Part shown: positions 1 through 7,992 of the stretch, in pieces | Layout: every line of letters starts with the position of its first letter | Numbering within the stretch: position 1 is the stretch's first letter | Program-made: the position numbers and the translations under genes | DNA from: Streptomyces sp. NBC_00091 | GTDB lineage: Bacteria > Actinomycetota > Actinomycetes > Streptomycetales > Streptomycetaceae | DNA length: 64,000 bases | Reading direction: 5' to 3' | Assembly: GCF_026343185.1 (NCBI RefSeq) | Contig: NZ_JAPEMA010000001.1 | Location: 2,418,001-2,482,000 of the forward strand | The notes under the pieces: generated by a model | The model's database searches: none | What the model was told of the DNA's origin: nothing | What the model saw: only the letters and a program-made list of their open reading frames with translations

Positions 1-194
1 TGATTCCAAGCCGATGCGACTGATCGTTAAGGCCAATCGGCCACTCCCCGAACGGCTTTGGCCAGGACATTCGCCTCACCGTCTACCAACTCCGGCAAAT
101 CCTCGGCCAACCCGCACCACTTCCGCCACATTGCAGCAATGACGCGTCGTCAGCTCCCTTGCGCAGAGCGCCCCGGCGCCTACGCAGGGTCACC

Positions 195-1328
195 TCACAC
201 GCCGTCGCGCCGCACCACCGGAACGGTCCGGCGGCGCTCCGGCTGCCCCTCCCCCGCCCGGCCGACCGCCAGCAGCGCCATGTCGTCCGTCGCCCCGCCG
301 CCCGTGTGCCGCCGCACATCGCTGCTGAGCGCGCCGAGCAGCTCGTCCGGCCCCGGGAAGACCCGCCCCCGCAGCCGGGCCGCAGGATCGTAGAAGGTGC
401 CCGAACCGTCCCGCGCCTCGGTCAGCCCGTCGGTGTACAGCAGCAGCGTGCTGCCCGCCGGGAAGGGCCACTCCTCGGGCGCACCCGGCCGGCCGGGCGC
501 CAACTCGCCCAGCCCCAGGGGCAGCGCGGGCTCGGCCGGGGCGAGCACCGCCAGTCCCCCGTCCGCGTACAGCAGCAGCGGCTCGGGGTGCCCCCGGTTG
601 AGCAGCCGCAGCCGCTCGGCCCCGGGCGGGATCTCCCCGAGCACGCAGGTGGTGAACCCCTCCACCGCGTCCAGGCTGCCCCGCCGGGCGCCCTCCCGGG
701 CCAGCGCCCGCTCCAGGCGCCGCGCGACCCCCTCCAGGGTCGGCTCGGTCTCCGCCGCCTCCCGGAAGGCCCCCAGCACCACCGCGACGGCCTCCACGGC
801 CCCCAGCCCCTTCCCCCGTACGTCGCCCACCGCGAGCCGCACGCCGTACGGGGTGTCCTGGACGGCGTAGAGGTCCCCGCCGATGAAGGCGTCGGCCTGC
901 GCGGCCTCGTACCGGGCGCAGACGTGCAGCCCCGCGATCCGCTCGGCCGGGGTGGGCAGTACGGCCCGCTGCGCGGCCTCGGCGATCCCGCGCGCCGAGG
1001 CGAGCCGCTCGCCGCTGCGCCGTACGACCCGGTTGATCAGCAGGGCCAGCCCGGAGACGGTCAGCACGGTCGCCAGCTCGGTCAGCGCCTCCACGTTCCA
1101 GCTGGTGCCGTAGTTGACGTGCAGGCCCACCACCGCCAGCGAGGCGGCGATCCCGGTCAGCGCGGTCGCCCGGAGGGTGAACAGGGAGGCCGCGACCAGC
1201 GGGCCGGCGGTGAAGAAGGGGGATCCCGTGAAGCTGGGCGGGGTCATGAGGTCGAAGACGAGCCCGAGGAGGATCAGCAGCACCGGCAGGATCCGCACCA
1301 CCCGCCGGGCGGTGCCGTCCGCGCTCAC
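195..1328 (-). CDS. Membrane-anchored SpoIIE/PP2C-type serine phosphatase
   Basis: This protein of about 377 residues probably dephosphorylates Ser/Thr-phosphorylated anti-sigma-antagonist proteins, the usual job of streptomycete SpoIIE-domain phosphatases. The first 110 residues or so contain several hydrophobic segments (starting ILPVLLILLGLVFDLMTPP), so it sits in the membrane. The rest is a PP2C/SpoIIE domain with the expected acidic metal-binding motifs: FIGGDLYAV, then AVGDVRGKGL, then LLYTDGLTEARD, and a final GGGATDDMALL. I chose the GTG start (VSADGTARR) because the membrane segments begin soon after it; the frame stays open to 1472, so a longer form is possible. No partner gene is visible at the window edge. 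The family is clear and the substrate unknown. Confidence 0.85.
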   Translation of the reverse strand: MSADGTARRVVRILPVLLILLGLVFDLMTPPSFTGSPFFTAGPLVAASLFTLRATALTGIAASLAVVGLHVNYGTSWNVEALTELATVLTVSGLALLINRVVRRSGERLASARGIAEAAQRAVLPTPAERIAGLHVCARYEAAQADAFIGGDLYAVQDTPYGVRLAVGDVRGKGLGAVEAVAVVLGAFREAAETEPTLEGVARRLERALAREGARRGSLDAVEGFTTCVLGEIPPGAERLRLLNRGHPEPLLLYADGGLAVLAPAEPALPLGLGELAPGRPGAPEEWPFPAGSTLLLYTDGLTEARDGSGTFYDPAARLRGRVFPGPDELLGALSSDVRRHTGGGATDDMALLAVGRAGEGQPERRRTVPVVRRDGV

Positions 1329-1473
1329 GTCGTTGCCCTGCCGGCCCAGCCCCGCCACGCTGCTCTCCCGCCGCCCGGTCACCCCGCCCCTCAAGGCTGG
1401 CGGCACGTGCCCTCGTACGGCGAGCGGACCGGGCCGATCGGGTGAGGGCACCGCACGGGCGGCAGCGCACACG

Positions 1474-1510
1474 ACGAAGGCCCGGTTCCACCAGGGAACC
1501 GGGCCTTCGT
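1474..1510 (-). terminator. Strong hairpin downstream of tRNA-fMet
   Basis: A perfect 16-bp stem (1474-1489 with 1495-1510) around a 5-nt loop lies immediately 3' of the minus-strand initiator tRNA. There is no T-tract, as is common in Streptomyces. Confidence 0.8.
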
Positions 1511-1516
1511 ACTGAG

Positions 1517-1590
1517 TAGCGGGGACAGGATTTGAACCTGCGACCTCTGGGTTATGAGCCCAGCGAGCTACCGAGCTGCTCCACCCCGCG
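1517..1590 (-). tRNA. Initiator tRNA-fMet (CAT)
   Basis: The 74-nt cloverleaf has anticodon CAT in a stem ending in three G-C pairs (GGG/CCC). Its first base pair is unpaired (C1 opposite U72). Both features mark an initiator rather than an elongator tRNA-Met. No CCA is encoded. Confidence 0.95.
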
Positions 1591-1752
1591 TCGGTAAACC
1601 CAACTCTACGTCATCCGGGGGACGCCTCCCACCAATTACCCCGCCCCGACCCCCACAGAACCACATCACCGCAGGTCAGACCCCATAAAACCGATCTGCT
1701 GCGGGTCTGCTCCGGGAGTTCGCGCGGGCCCGGACCCCCGGTGGGGCCCTCA

Positions 1753-1797
1753 CCTGCGAGCGGTAGGCCATGTCGGACTCGAACCGACAACCAACGG
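1753..1797. repeat. Distal att copy: 45-bp duplicate of tRNA-Lys 3' part
   Basis: These 45 bp are identical to 4364-4408, which covers the anticodon-stem 3' arm, T-arm and 3' end of tRNA-Lys plus 11 bp downstream. The copy lacks the 5' half of a tRNA, so it is not functional. It is what remains at the far end of an element that integrated into the tRNA gene. The other bases between 1591 and 1949 show no gene apart from the promoter and RBS region of the next CDS. Confidence 0.9.
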
Positions 1798-1949
1798 TTC
1801 AGACGCAGGGCGACACGGTGGGGTGAACCCGTGCGTGGGGTCGGATGCTCCCCAGCAAGAGCCCCCTAGGTTGATAACGATCTTCGCAGGGTGGCCTCGT
1901 CACGGGCCCTTCGACGCCCGCGTCCACCTGCGTCGCAAGGAACGGAGAC

Positions 1950-2933
1950 GTGTCCGTGAATCGTTCGACGACCCGGCTGGCCGGTCTGACGGGAAGCGTC
2001 CTGGCCGCTTTCACCCTGGGAGTCCTCGCCGCTTCGCCGGCCGCCGCGCAGCCCCTGGTCGGCCGGGATGTACCCACGCAGGTGACCATCGCCCGTGGCG
2101 AGACCGGAGCGGTGCCCTGGACCTTCCAGAACACCGGGGGGAGCTCGACGGTGCCGGCGAACGGGGTCCAGATGACCTTCACCGCCCCCGCCAACACCAC
2201 TTTCCCCGCGCAGAGCACCGTACCCAGCGAGTACGGCGTCCCCGGATCCAACTGGACCAGCAACAACCTGGTCCTGCGGAACTGCGTGCGCAGCAACTCC
2301 GACACCACCCTGACCTGCGACGGCTTCGGAGCCAACGGTGGGGTCAGCGGCTGGCAGACCAACGCCTACATGCGGTTCTCACCGCAGGTGACGGTGGCGC
2401 GTACCGCCCCGGCGAACACCGCCCTGAATCCCGGTTCCGGCAGGCTCAGTTACACCGACGCGGCTGTCGGCGTTCCGCTGACCGCCGACGGCACGCTGAA
2501 CGTGCTGACCGCGCCGCCCCAGCCGATGTGCATGTCCTCCGATTCCCGCACCGAGGGGAGCAGCATCCGGATCTGGGACTGCGCCCCGGGTGACGTCAAA
2601 CAGCGCTTCGTCATCGACCAAGGGAAGATCATCAGGGGTGACACCTTCGGCACCAGCCAGGAGATGTGCCTGACCCTCGACTCCCTCGAAGACGGCAGCA
2701 GCATCACGCTGAAGCCGTGCGCCACCAGTGCGTACCTGCGCCACCAGCTGTGGGTCGTACGCGACGGCCGCTTCGTCTTCAGGGACACGATCGGCACGAA
2801 CCGTGAGGTCTGCCTGGACATGGGACCGACCCGCAACAACGACGACAAGGTCCGCGTATCGCAGTGCAGCACCTCCTCGGACCAGGAGTTCGTCGTCCAG
2901 GGCGGCGCCATCAAGGCCGAAGACACGCTGTAA
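1950..2933 (+). CDS. Secreted protein with ricin-B-like (beta-trefoil) C-terminal domain
   Basis: The 327-residue protein starts at GTG behind a good RBS (AGGAACGGAG). A Sec-type signal peptide covers residues 1 to about 34 (hydrophobic core LAAFTLGVLAAS, cleavage near AAA-QP). Residues 40-185 form a Ser/Thr-rich domain I do not recognise. Residues 190-320 contain three repeats with the beta-trefoil pattern of a Cys-containing strand, a Gly-Asp or Asp-rich turn and then a hydrophobic-Trp or Phe strand (MCMSS, MCLTLD, VCLDMG). This is typical of ricin-B lectins, which bind sugars. It lies inside the att-bounded element, so it is cargo. The sugar target is unknown and no catalytic domain is present. 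Confidence 0.8.
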   Translation: MSVNRSTTRLAGLTGSVLAAFTLGVLAASPAAAQPLVGRDVPTQVTIARGETGAVPWTFQNTGGSSTVPANGVQMTFTAPANTTFPAQSTVPSEYGVPGSNWTSNNLVLRNCVRSNSDTTLTCDGFGANGGVSGWQTNAYMRFSPQVTVARTAPANTALNPGSGRLSYTDAAVGVPLTADGTLNVLTAPPQPMCMSSDSRTEGSSIRIWDCAPGDVKQRFVIDQGKIIRGDTFGTSQEMCLTLDSLEDGSSITLKPCATSAYLRHQLWVVRDGRFVFRDTIGTNREVCLDMGPTRNNDDKVRVSQCSTSSDQEFVVQGGAIKAEDTL

Positions 2934-3379
2934 CTCCCCTGCTGGGGGCCTGCGCTCTGGCGGGCCTCCTCGCGGCGCCGGCCATCGCCGACCCCGTGCC
3001 CCTGGACGCGCCCTACACCCAGGCCGCGGCCGAGGTCTCCTCGACGGGAGAACTACTGAAGGCCAAGAACATTACGGAGAGCCGGCGAGCCAGCCTCGGC
3101 GTGTGCTGCGTCACGGTGGGTCCGGACCCGGTCAACCTCCCCGAGGCTCTGGTGCTTGCCGGAAACGGTCCTACCGGCGGCAGTGTCCACACCTTCGTGA
3201 CTCCGAACCCGAACTGCGGCAATGCCGCGAACACCATTCTGGTCCTCGTGCGCAGCTCGACGGGTGCCGCCGCGGACGCCCCGTTCACCGTCGCGGTCCA
3301 GAGCAGACCAGCCTTCCGGCGCGCACCGCGTGCTGTCAGGAACTCCCCCCACACGCACCACAAGGAGTCGCACTCATGA
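2864..3379 (+). pseudogene. Small secreted protein, probably 5'-truncated
   Basis: From about 2930 the frame reads like a signal peptide that begins in its hydrophobic core (LLGACALAGLLAAPAIADP), followed by a mature part of about 115 residues with a CC pair. There is no plausible start codon and RBS just ahead of it. The only in-frame ATG (2864) lies inside the end of the preceding gene and would add an Arg/Gly-rich leader of about 22 residues. I infer that a deletion joined the lectin-like gene directly to the interior of this one. The stop overlaps the ATG of the next ORF (ATGA at 3376-3379), so the two were translationally coupled. The product family is not recognised. Confidence 0.5.
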
Positions 3380-3654
3380 GGCACCTGTCCAAGCGGGCCA
3401 AGGTCGTCATCCTGGCCACTGTCACAGCTTGCGCGGCCACGACGGTCACGGTCGCGGTCGCCTCCACCCCCGGCCCCGCCCGTGCTCCCCACGCGCAGGC
3501 TTCCGCCCTGGTGGAGTACGACGGCACCGTGTCGCAGTCCTCCGGGATCAAGTCGGTCACGAAGCCGGGAACCGGCGTGAACTGCATCAAGTTCACGGAC
3601 AAGCGGATCGACCCGCAGAAGGCCCAGGTCGTTGACCTGGGCCTTCTCTCGTGA
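3376..3654 (+). CDS. Small secreted protein with scarred C-terminus
   Basis: The 92-residue ORF starts at the ATG that overlaps the preceding stop. It has a positively charged N-terminus (MRHLSKRAK), a hydrophobic segment (VVILATVTACAATTVTVAVA) and a short extracytoplasmic part. The last dozen codons are read through the terminator-like hairpin at 3618-3646, so the natural 3' end has probably been replaced by a fusion. Function unknown; whether anything useful is made is doubtful. Confidence 0.5.
   Translation: MRHLSKRAKVVILATVTACAATTVTVAVASTPGPARAPHAQASALVEYDGTVSQSSGIKSVTKPGTGVNCIKFTDKRIDPQKAQVVDLGLLS
3618..3646. terminator. Hairpin read as the C-terminus of the preceding ORF
   Basis: A 13-bp perfect stem with a 3-nt loop (gtt), followed by tctctcg. 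It lies inside the coding frame of 3376-3654 and was probably an intergenic terminator before the deletion. Confidence 0.7.
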
Positions 3655-3851
3655 GCGGATGACGGGAAACGAAGCCGCGCGCGGGCGGTGGGTCCTGGAC
3701 GCCTGCCTCTCGTACTGGCGTTGTTGACCAACCAACGAGGAAGCGGATCTGGGCGCATACCCGCTGGGCGGCCTGTGCCTGCGTCCACCGCTGCTCGCGC
3801 CTGAGTCGGCGCAGGTCTCGTTCGCCATCATCCCGCCGTCCGCTGGTCGAG

Positions 3852-4241
3852 TTGGGCGCCCGGAAGCACGGCTCGTACTCGATCCGCCAGGAGCTCCCGC
3901 TCCGCGAGGACGGCATCCGCCGTGCCTTCAACCGCGCCGGGTACGAGAGCCTGAAGGCCGCCCAGGCCGACCTGGACCACGTACGAGCACTCCTCGGCAT
4001 ACCCGCGGCGGACGACCTCGAGAGCATCGTCGGCATCGCGGCCCTCTTGGAGCAGGTGGCCGACGAGAAGGCTGCGCTTCCCGACGCCGAGGAGACCCGG
4101 CGCCGGCTGCGGGCCCGGACCTCGCTCCTCGGGTCGATCACTGTCGGCGAATGGCTGGACCGCTGGCCCGCACCGACCTGCCACCGATCACCCCAAGCGG
4201 CGGCCCAGCTGGTGCCTCGTGCCCGCTCGTCCGCCTCCTGA
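3852..4241 (+). pseudogene. Tyrosine site-specific integrase remnant
   Basis: The readable part (HGSYSIRQELPLREDG, then SLKAAQADLDHVRALLGI, then EETRRRLRARTSLLGSITVGEWLDRW) matches the N-terminal arm and the beginning of the core-binding domain of Streptomyces tRNA-targeting integrases, which are usually about 400-500 residues long. The Cys-rich residues normally ahead of it are missing. After GEWLDRW the frame leaves the family, and the catalytic R-HxxR-Y part is absent. The position next to the tRNA-Lys att site, and pointing at it, is where such integrases lie. It cannot be active. Confidence 0.8.
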
Positions 4242-4296
4242 CCAGGGGATGACGGGCCGTCCGCTCACGCATCGCTCACGCACGGGCCCGGAAACG

Positions 4297-4338
4297 ACTG
4301 AGCGCCCCACCTGGCCGAAACCGGGTGGGGCGCTCAGT
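4297..4338. terminator. Hairpin between integrase remnant and tRNA-Lys
   Basis: A 15-bp perfect stem (4297-4311 with 4324-4338). It can end transcription of tRNA-Lys from the right and of the integrase remnant from the left. Confidence 0.75.
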
Positions 4339-4363
4339 AGCAGGTCAGAGGGGTCAACCCCGG

Positions 4364-4408
4364 CCTGCGAGCGGTAGGCCATGTCGGACTCGAACCGACA
4401 ACCAACGG
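4364..4408. repeat. Proximal att copy inside tRNA-Lys
   Basis: This is the 45-bp direct repeat identical to 1753-1797. It restores the 3' half of tRNA-Lys after integration. Confidence 0.9.
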
Positions 4409-4447
4409 ATTAAAAGTCCGCTGCTCTGCCAATTGAGCTAATGGCCC
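4375..4447 (-). tRNA. tRNA-Lys (TTT)
   Basis: The 73-nt cloverleaf has anticodon TTT, a 7-bp acceptor stem that includes a G1-U72 wobble, and discriminator A. Its 3' half is the attachment site of the element to its left. Confidence 0.95.
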
Positions 4448-4567
4448 TCCATGTGCTCACCCCAGAGCATAGCCGGAGAGGGGCTGCTGGCCGATCGGGT
4501 ATCGCCGGGTGTGGCCCCGGCGGTTTCCCGCCATCCGGTGCGGGAGGGGCCAAACGGCCGGAAACGG

Positions 4568-4607
4568 GCTCGGCCCCCACCGCACCGGAGTGCTGTGGGG
4601 GCCGAGC
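4568..4607 (-). terminator. Terminator of DEAD-box helicase gene
   Basis: A 13-bp perfect stem (4568-4580 with 4595-4607) and 14-nt loop, 24 bp downstream of the helicase stop. Confidence 0.8.
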
Positions 4608-4630
4608 CTTCGTCAGATGGCGCTCAGGCG

Positions 4631-6922
4631 TCAGCCGTTGCGCTTCCAGCGGGGCTTGTCGTCACGACGGCCACCGAAGGAGCCGGTCGAACCGCCGGAG
4701 GGGCGGTCGCCGCCACGGAAGCCACCGGAGGGACGGTCGTCGCGGCGGAAACCACCACGGTCGCCACCACGGTCGTCACGGTTGAAACCACCGGACGGAC
4801 GGTCGTCGCGGCGGAAACCACCACGGTCGCCACCACGGTCGTCACGGTTGAAACCACCGGACGGACGGTCGTCACGACGGAAGCCACCACCGGACGGGCG
4901 GTCGCCACCACGGAAGCCACCCGACGGACGGTCATCGCGGCGGAAACCACCACGGTCGCCACCACGGTCGTCACGGTTGAAACCACCGGACGGACGGTCG
5001 TCACGACGGAAGCCACCACCGGACGGGCGGTCGCCACCACGGAAGCCACCCGACGGACGGTCATCGCGGCGGAAACCACCACGGTCGCCACCACGGTCGT
5101 CACGGTTGAAACCACCGGACGGACGGTCGTCACGACGGAAGCCACCACCGGACGGGCGGTCGCCACCACGGAAGCCACCCGACGGACGGTCATCGCGGCG
5201 GAAACCGCCACGGTCGCCACCACGGTCGCCGCCACGGTCGTCACGACGGTTGTCGCGGCGCTCGTAGTTGCCCCGCTCGTCGCGGCGCTCGAAGGTGCGC
5301 TCCTGGGCGACGGGCTCGGCGACGGCGGCCACGGCAGCCGCGACCTCGGCCTCGGCGGCCTCGACGACCTCGGCGACGGCGGCCTCCGGGTCCTCACCGC
5401 GCTCACGGGCGGAGCGGGCGACGAGGCGGTCGGCCTCCTCGCGCAGCTCGGCGGCGCGGCGGGTCAGGCGCTCGAGCTGCTTGGTGAGGTCGGCGACCTC
5501 GCGCTCGGCCTGCTTGGCGGCGTTGTTCGCGGAGTCGGCCTGGACCTGGGTCAGCGAACGCGCACCGGTGATCTCGGCGACCTCCGGGTCGAAGGCGCCG
5601 ACGCCCTGGACGATGTGGCGCGAGGCGTCGACGCCCGCGTCCTCCATCAGGCGGAAGATCTGGCGGCGCTGGTGCGGGAGCGCCAGCGACACGACGACAC
5701 CGGACTTGCCGGCACGGGCGGTACGGCCCGAGCGGTGCAGGTAGTCCTTGTGGTCGCCGGCCGGGTCCACGTTCAGGACCAGGTCGATGCCGTCGACGTG
5801 GATGCCGCGGGCGGCGACGTCGGTGGCGACGAGCGCGTTGACGTAGCCGTCCTTGAAGTCCGCGAGGACGCGGGTACGGGCGCCCTGCGTCATACCGCCG
5901 TGCAGCGCGTCGGCCTTCACGCCGGCCTCGATGAGCTGCTCGGCGATGCGGTCGGCGCCCAGCTGGGTGCGGACGAAGATGATGGTGCGGCCCTTGCGGG
6001 CGGCGATGGCGGCCGTGACCGGCGCCTTGTCCTTCGGCTTCACGACGAGGACGTGGTGCGTCATGGTCGTGACGTTGCCCTGGGCGCTGTCGACCTCGTG
6101 CGTGACGGGGTTGGTCAGGTAGCGCTTGACCAGGGTGCCGATCTCGTTCTCCATGGTGGCGGAGAAGAGCATGCGCTGGCCGCCGCCGGGGATCTGGTCG
6201 AGCAGCTCGGTGACCTCGGGCAGGAAGCCCAGGTCGGCCATCTGGTCGGCCTCGTCGAGGACGGCCACCTCGACGTTCTCGAGGGAGCAGGCGCCGCGGT
6301 TGATGATGTCGCGCAGGCGGCCGGGGGTGGCGACGAGGACGTCGACACCGCGCTCCAGGGCGTAGATCTGGTTGCCCATGGAGGTACCGCCGCAGACGAC
6401 CTTCATCTTCAGGCCGAGCACGTCGCCGTAGGGCTGGAGGGCGTCCGCGACCTGCATCGCGAGCTCACGCGTCGGCGTGAGGATGATCGCGCGGGGCTTC
6501 TTCTTCTCGGTGTGGCCACCGGCGAGGCGCGCCAGGGTGGGCAGACCGAAGGAGAGGGTCTTGCCGGAGCCGGTGCGGCCGCGGCCGAGGATGTCCTTGC
6601 CGGCCAGGGCGTCCGGGATGGTCGCGGCCTGGATCGGGAAGGGGCTGGTGACGCCGTTCTGGGCGAGCTTGCGCACGACGCCCTCGGGCAGACCGAGGTC
6701 CCCGAAGGTGATGGTGGGCTCGGCGTCGGCGTCGGAACCGTCCGCCTCATCGGCCTCGGCGGCCACGTCGGCGACATCCGCCACCTCGGCCTCGAGGGCC
6801 TCGATGATCTCGTCGCGCTCGATGGCGTCCATGGCTTCGGTGACCGCGAGGGTCTCGGCGTCGACGATCTCGTTGGAGTCGTTCTCGGGCATGACGGAAC
6901 GGTCAGAACTGGAAATGGACAT
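4631..6922 (-). CDS. DEAD-box ATP-dependent RNA helicase with RGG-like repeat tail
   Basis: This 763-residue RNA helicase unwinds structured RNA; homologs act in cold adaptation, ribosome assembly and the RNA degradosome. Order: acidic N-terminal tail (1-70), Q motif (FGDLGLPEGVVRKLAQNG...PIQ), Walker A (GRTGSGKT), PTREL, TPGR, DEAD (VLDEADQM), SAT (LFSATM), and the C-terminal RecA lobe with HRSGRTARAG. A coiled-coil-like segment follows (EREVADLTKQLERLTRRAAEL), then about 190 residues of low-complexity tail made of GGFRRDDRPSGG and NRDDRGGDR units. Such Arg/Gly tails bind RNA and often drive condensation. The start at 6922 has a GGAAGG sequence 13 nt upstream; the Met at residue 11 is an alternative. 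Confidence 0.95.
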   Translation of the reverse strand: MSISSSDRSVMPENDSNEIVDAETLAVTEAMDAIERDEIIEALEAEVADVADVAAEADEADGSDADAEPTITFGDLGLPEGVVRKLAQNGVTSPFPIQAATIPDALAGKDILGRGRTGSGKTLSFGLPTLARLAGGHTEKKKPRAIILTPTRELAMQVADALQPYGDVLGLKMKVVCGGTSMGNQIYALERGVDVLVATPGRLRDIINRGACSLENVEVAVLDEADQMADLGFLPEVTELLDQIPGGGQRMLFSATMENEIGTLVKRYLTNPVTHEVDSAQGNVTTMTHHVLVVKPKDKAPVTAAIAARKGRTIIFVRTQLGADRIAEQLIEAGVKADALHGGMTQGARTRVLADFKDGYVNALVATDVAARGIHVDGIDLVLNVDPAGDHKDYLHRSGRTARAGKSGVVVSLALPHQRRQIFRLMEDAGVDASRHIVQGVGAFDPEVAEITGARSLTQVQADSANNAAKQAEREVADLTKQLERLTRRAAELREEADRLVARSARERGEDPEAAVAEVVEAAEAEVAAAVAAVAEPVAQERTFERRDERGNYERRDNRRDDRGGDRGGDRGGFRRDDRPSGGFRGGDRPSGGGFRRDDRPSGGFNRDDRGGDRGGFRRDDRPSGGFRGGDRPSGGGFRRDDRPSGGFNRDDRGGDRGGFRRDDRPSGGFRGGDRPSGGGFRRDDRPSGGFNRDDRGGDRGGFRRDDRPSGGFNRDDRGGDRGGFRRDDRPSGGFRGGDRPSGGSTGSFGGRRDDKPRWKRNG
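4861..5235. repeat. 129-bp tandem repeat encoding the helicase tail
   Basis: Starts at 4861, 4990 and 5119 are exactly 129 bp (43 codons) apart. The first two units are near-identical and the third diverges at its far end. A shorter related unit of about 63 bp is duplicated just before (about 4735-4860). All lie inside the coding region and keep frame. Confidence 0.9.
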
Positions 6923-7211
6923 GCGAAATGCGAAACCTTCCGGAGTCTCGGCACGCGCCCAAACTCCGTGAATCGCAAATCGACCGCCTCAATGCGGTCA
7001 GCCACGGTTGGGGAGAGTACGCGCCACACGGCGCTCTTCGGATTCGGCGCCGGGCAATGGGATCAAACGATCTATAACCATACGCACCCTCCTGGGGGTC
7101 TGGCAAGTCACCCTCGGGACATCGCCCCTGACCTGCAACGATGCCCCGGGGGTGAGTTACGTGAACCCGGGAGGGGTCATCCAGAACCCCACGGACCGGG
7201 GCAGATCACCG
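6923..7211. other. Intergenic region between helicase and lipoprotein genes
   Basis: This carries the helicase leader and promoter (minus strand). The 5' untranslated part is relatively AT-rich near 6925-6975 and 7060-7085. I see no gene and no clear hairpin. Confidence 0.4.
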
Positions 7212-7907
7212 CTACGCGAGGCCCGGCCCGGAACCGGTGCCGGCCGACTCGCTCGGCGTGGGTTCCGTCACAGTCGGCTCGGGGGTGGGGGTAGTGGTAC
7301 TCCCCCCTCCGGACCCGCCGGAGCCGGACCCGGATCCCGAGCCGGAGCCCGATCCCGAGCCGGAACCGGACCCCGAACCAGAGCCGGAGCCCGACCCCGA
7401 CCCGGAGCCCGATCCCGAGCCGCCGGACCCCGTACCCCCGGCGCCCGACCCCGAGCCGCCCGACCCCGAGCCGGATCCGGACCCGCCCGCCGCGGACCCC
7501 GTGCCGCCGGCCCCCGTACCGCCCCCGGAGGGCACCTGGCCGCCCTGCCCGCCGGCCCCGCCGCCCGGGCCGGCCGACGGCGAGGGCGCTCCCGGCTTCC
7601 CGGCGGGCGCCCCCGGGCTGGGCGAGGCCCCGGTCGCGCCGGAGGCCTTCCCGGGCTCACCGGACTTCCCGTCCTGGTTGCCCGTGGCGTCCTTCACCCC
7701 GTGCCCGTTGCCGTGGACCCCGGAGCCGTGCCCGCCACCCGCCGCCCCGGCGGCGCCGCCGCCCGTGTCCTTGCCGCCCACCGAAGCGGCGGGCCCCGGC
7801 TTCGCGGCGTCCTCGCCGACACTCATGCAGCCCGCCGTCGCCGCGACCGCGAGGGCGGAGACGGCCAGTCTGAGGGAAGCGGACAGGGAAGCGGTCAAAG
7901 GGCGCAC
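7212..7907 (-). CDS. Gly/Ser-rich lipoprotein
   Basis: The 231-residue product starts at GTG with RBS GGAGG 6 nt upstream. An N-terminal signal (LRLAVSALAVAATAGC) ends in a lipobox, so the Cys is expected to be lipidated and the protein held on the outer face of the membrane. The remainder is extremely low in complexity: a Gly/Ala/Pro region, then an uninterrupted (Gly-Ser)n tract of about 30 residues, then a Thr/Pro/Glu-rich tail. There is no recognisable folded domain, so it may act as a spacer or cell-wall-spanning tether. The DNA of the GS tract (about 7310-7500) is a simple repeat prone to slippage. Function unknown. Confidence 0.65.
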   Translation of the reverse strand: MRPLTASLSASLRLAVSALAVAATAGCMSVGEDAAKPGPAASVGGKDTGGGAAGAAGGGHGSGVHGNGHGVKDATGNQDGKSGEPGKASGATGASPSPGAPAGKPGAPSPSAGPGGGAGGQGGQVPSGGGTGAGGTGSAAGGSGSGSGSGGSGSGAGGTGSGGSGSGSGSGSGSGSGSGSGSGSGSGSGSGSGSGSGGSGGGSTTTPTPEPTVTEPTPSESAGTGSGPGLA

Positions 7908-7992
7908 GGGGCACCTCCGGAGCACGGCGGCGGGGTCCGCGATGAGTGGGTCAATGAGCCCAACTCCCTTTACCCCGTAAGAGACACGCCCC

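Larger units (their letters stand above)
1753..4408. mobile_element. Decayed integrative element at tRNA-Lys
   Basis: The unit is bounded by identical 45-bp direct repeats (1753-1797 and 4364-4408), the right one being part of intact tRNA-Lys. It holds a secreted lectin-like gene (1950-2933), two scarred small secreted ORFs (2864-3379, 3376-3654) and a tyrosine-integrase fragment (3852-4241). No replication or transfer gene remains. At about 2.66 kb it is far smaller than typical actinomycete integrative elements of 10-20 kb, so internal deletions are inferred. The boundaries are seen directly; the history is inference. Confidence 0.85.

Noticed and set aside
1..194. Open frame reading NGFGQDIRLTVYQLRQILGQ near the left edge
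   Set aside because: Short, without a start or a recognisable family, and it runs into the phosphatase region; not enough to call a gene.
4735..5235. Regular repeats considered as a CRISPR array
   Set aside because: Repeats are contiguous without spacers, are multiples of three in length and encode the helicase tail.
4451..7294. Long plus-strand open frame of 947 codons opposite the DEAD-box helicase
   Set aside because: It is the complement of a GC-rich coding region; the protein is Thr/Val/Ala repeats with no domain, while the minus strand has all helicase motifs.
7237..7980. Pro/Glu/Asp-rich plus-strand ORF opposite the lipoprotein
   Set aside because: It has no RBS and mirrors the Gly-Ser repeat; the minus frame has an RBS, a signal and a lipobox.
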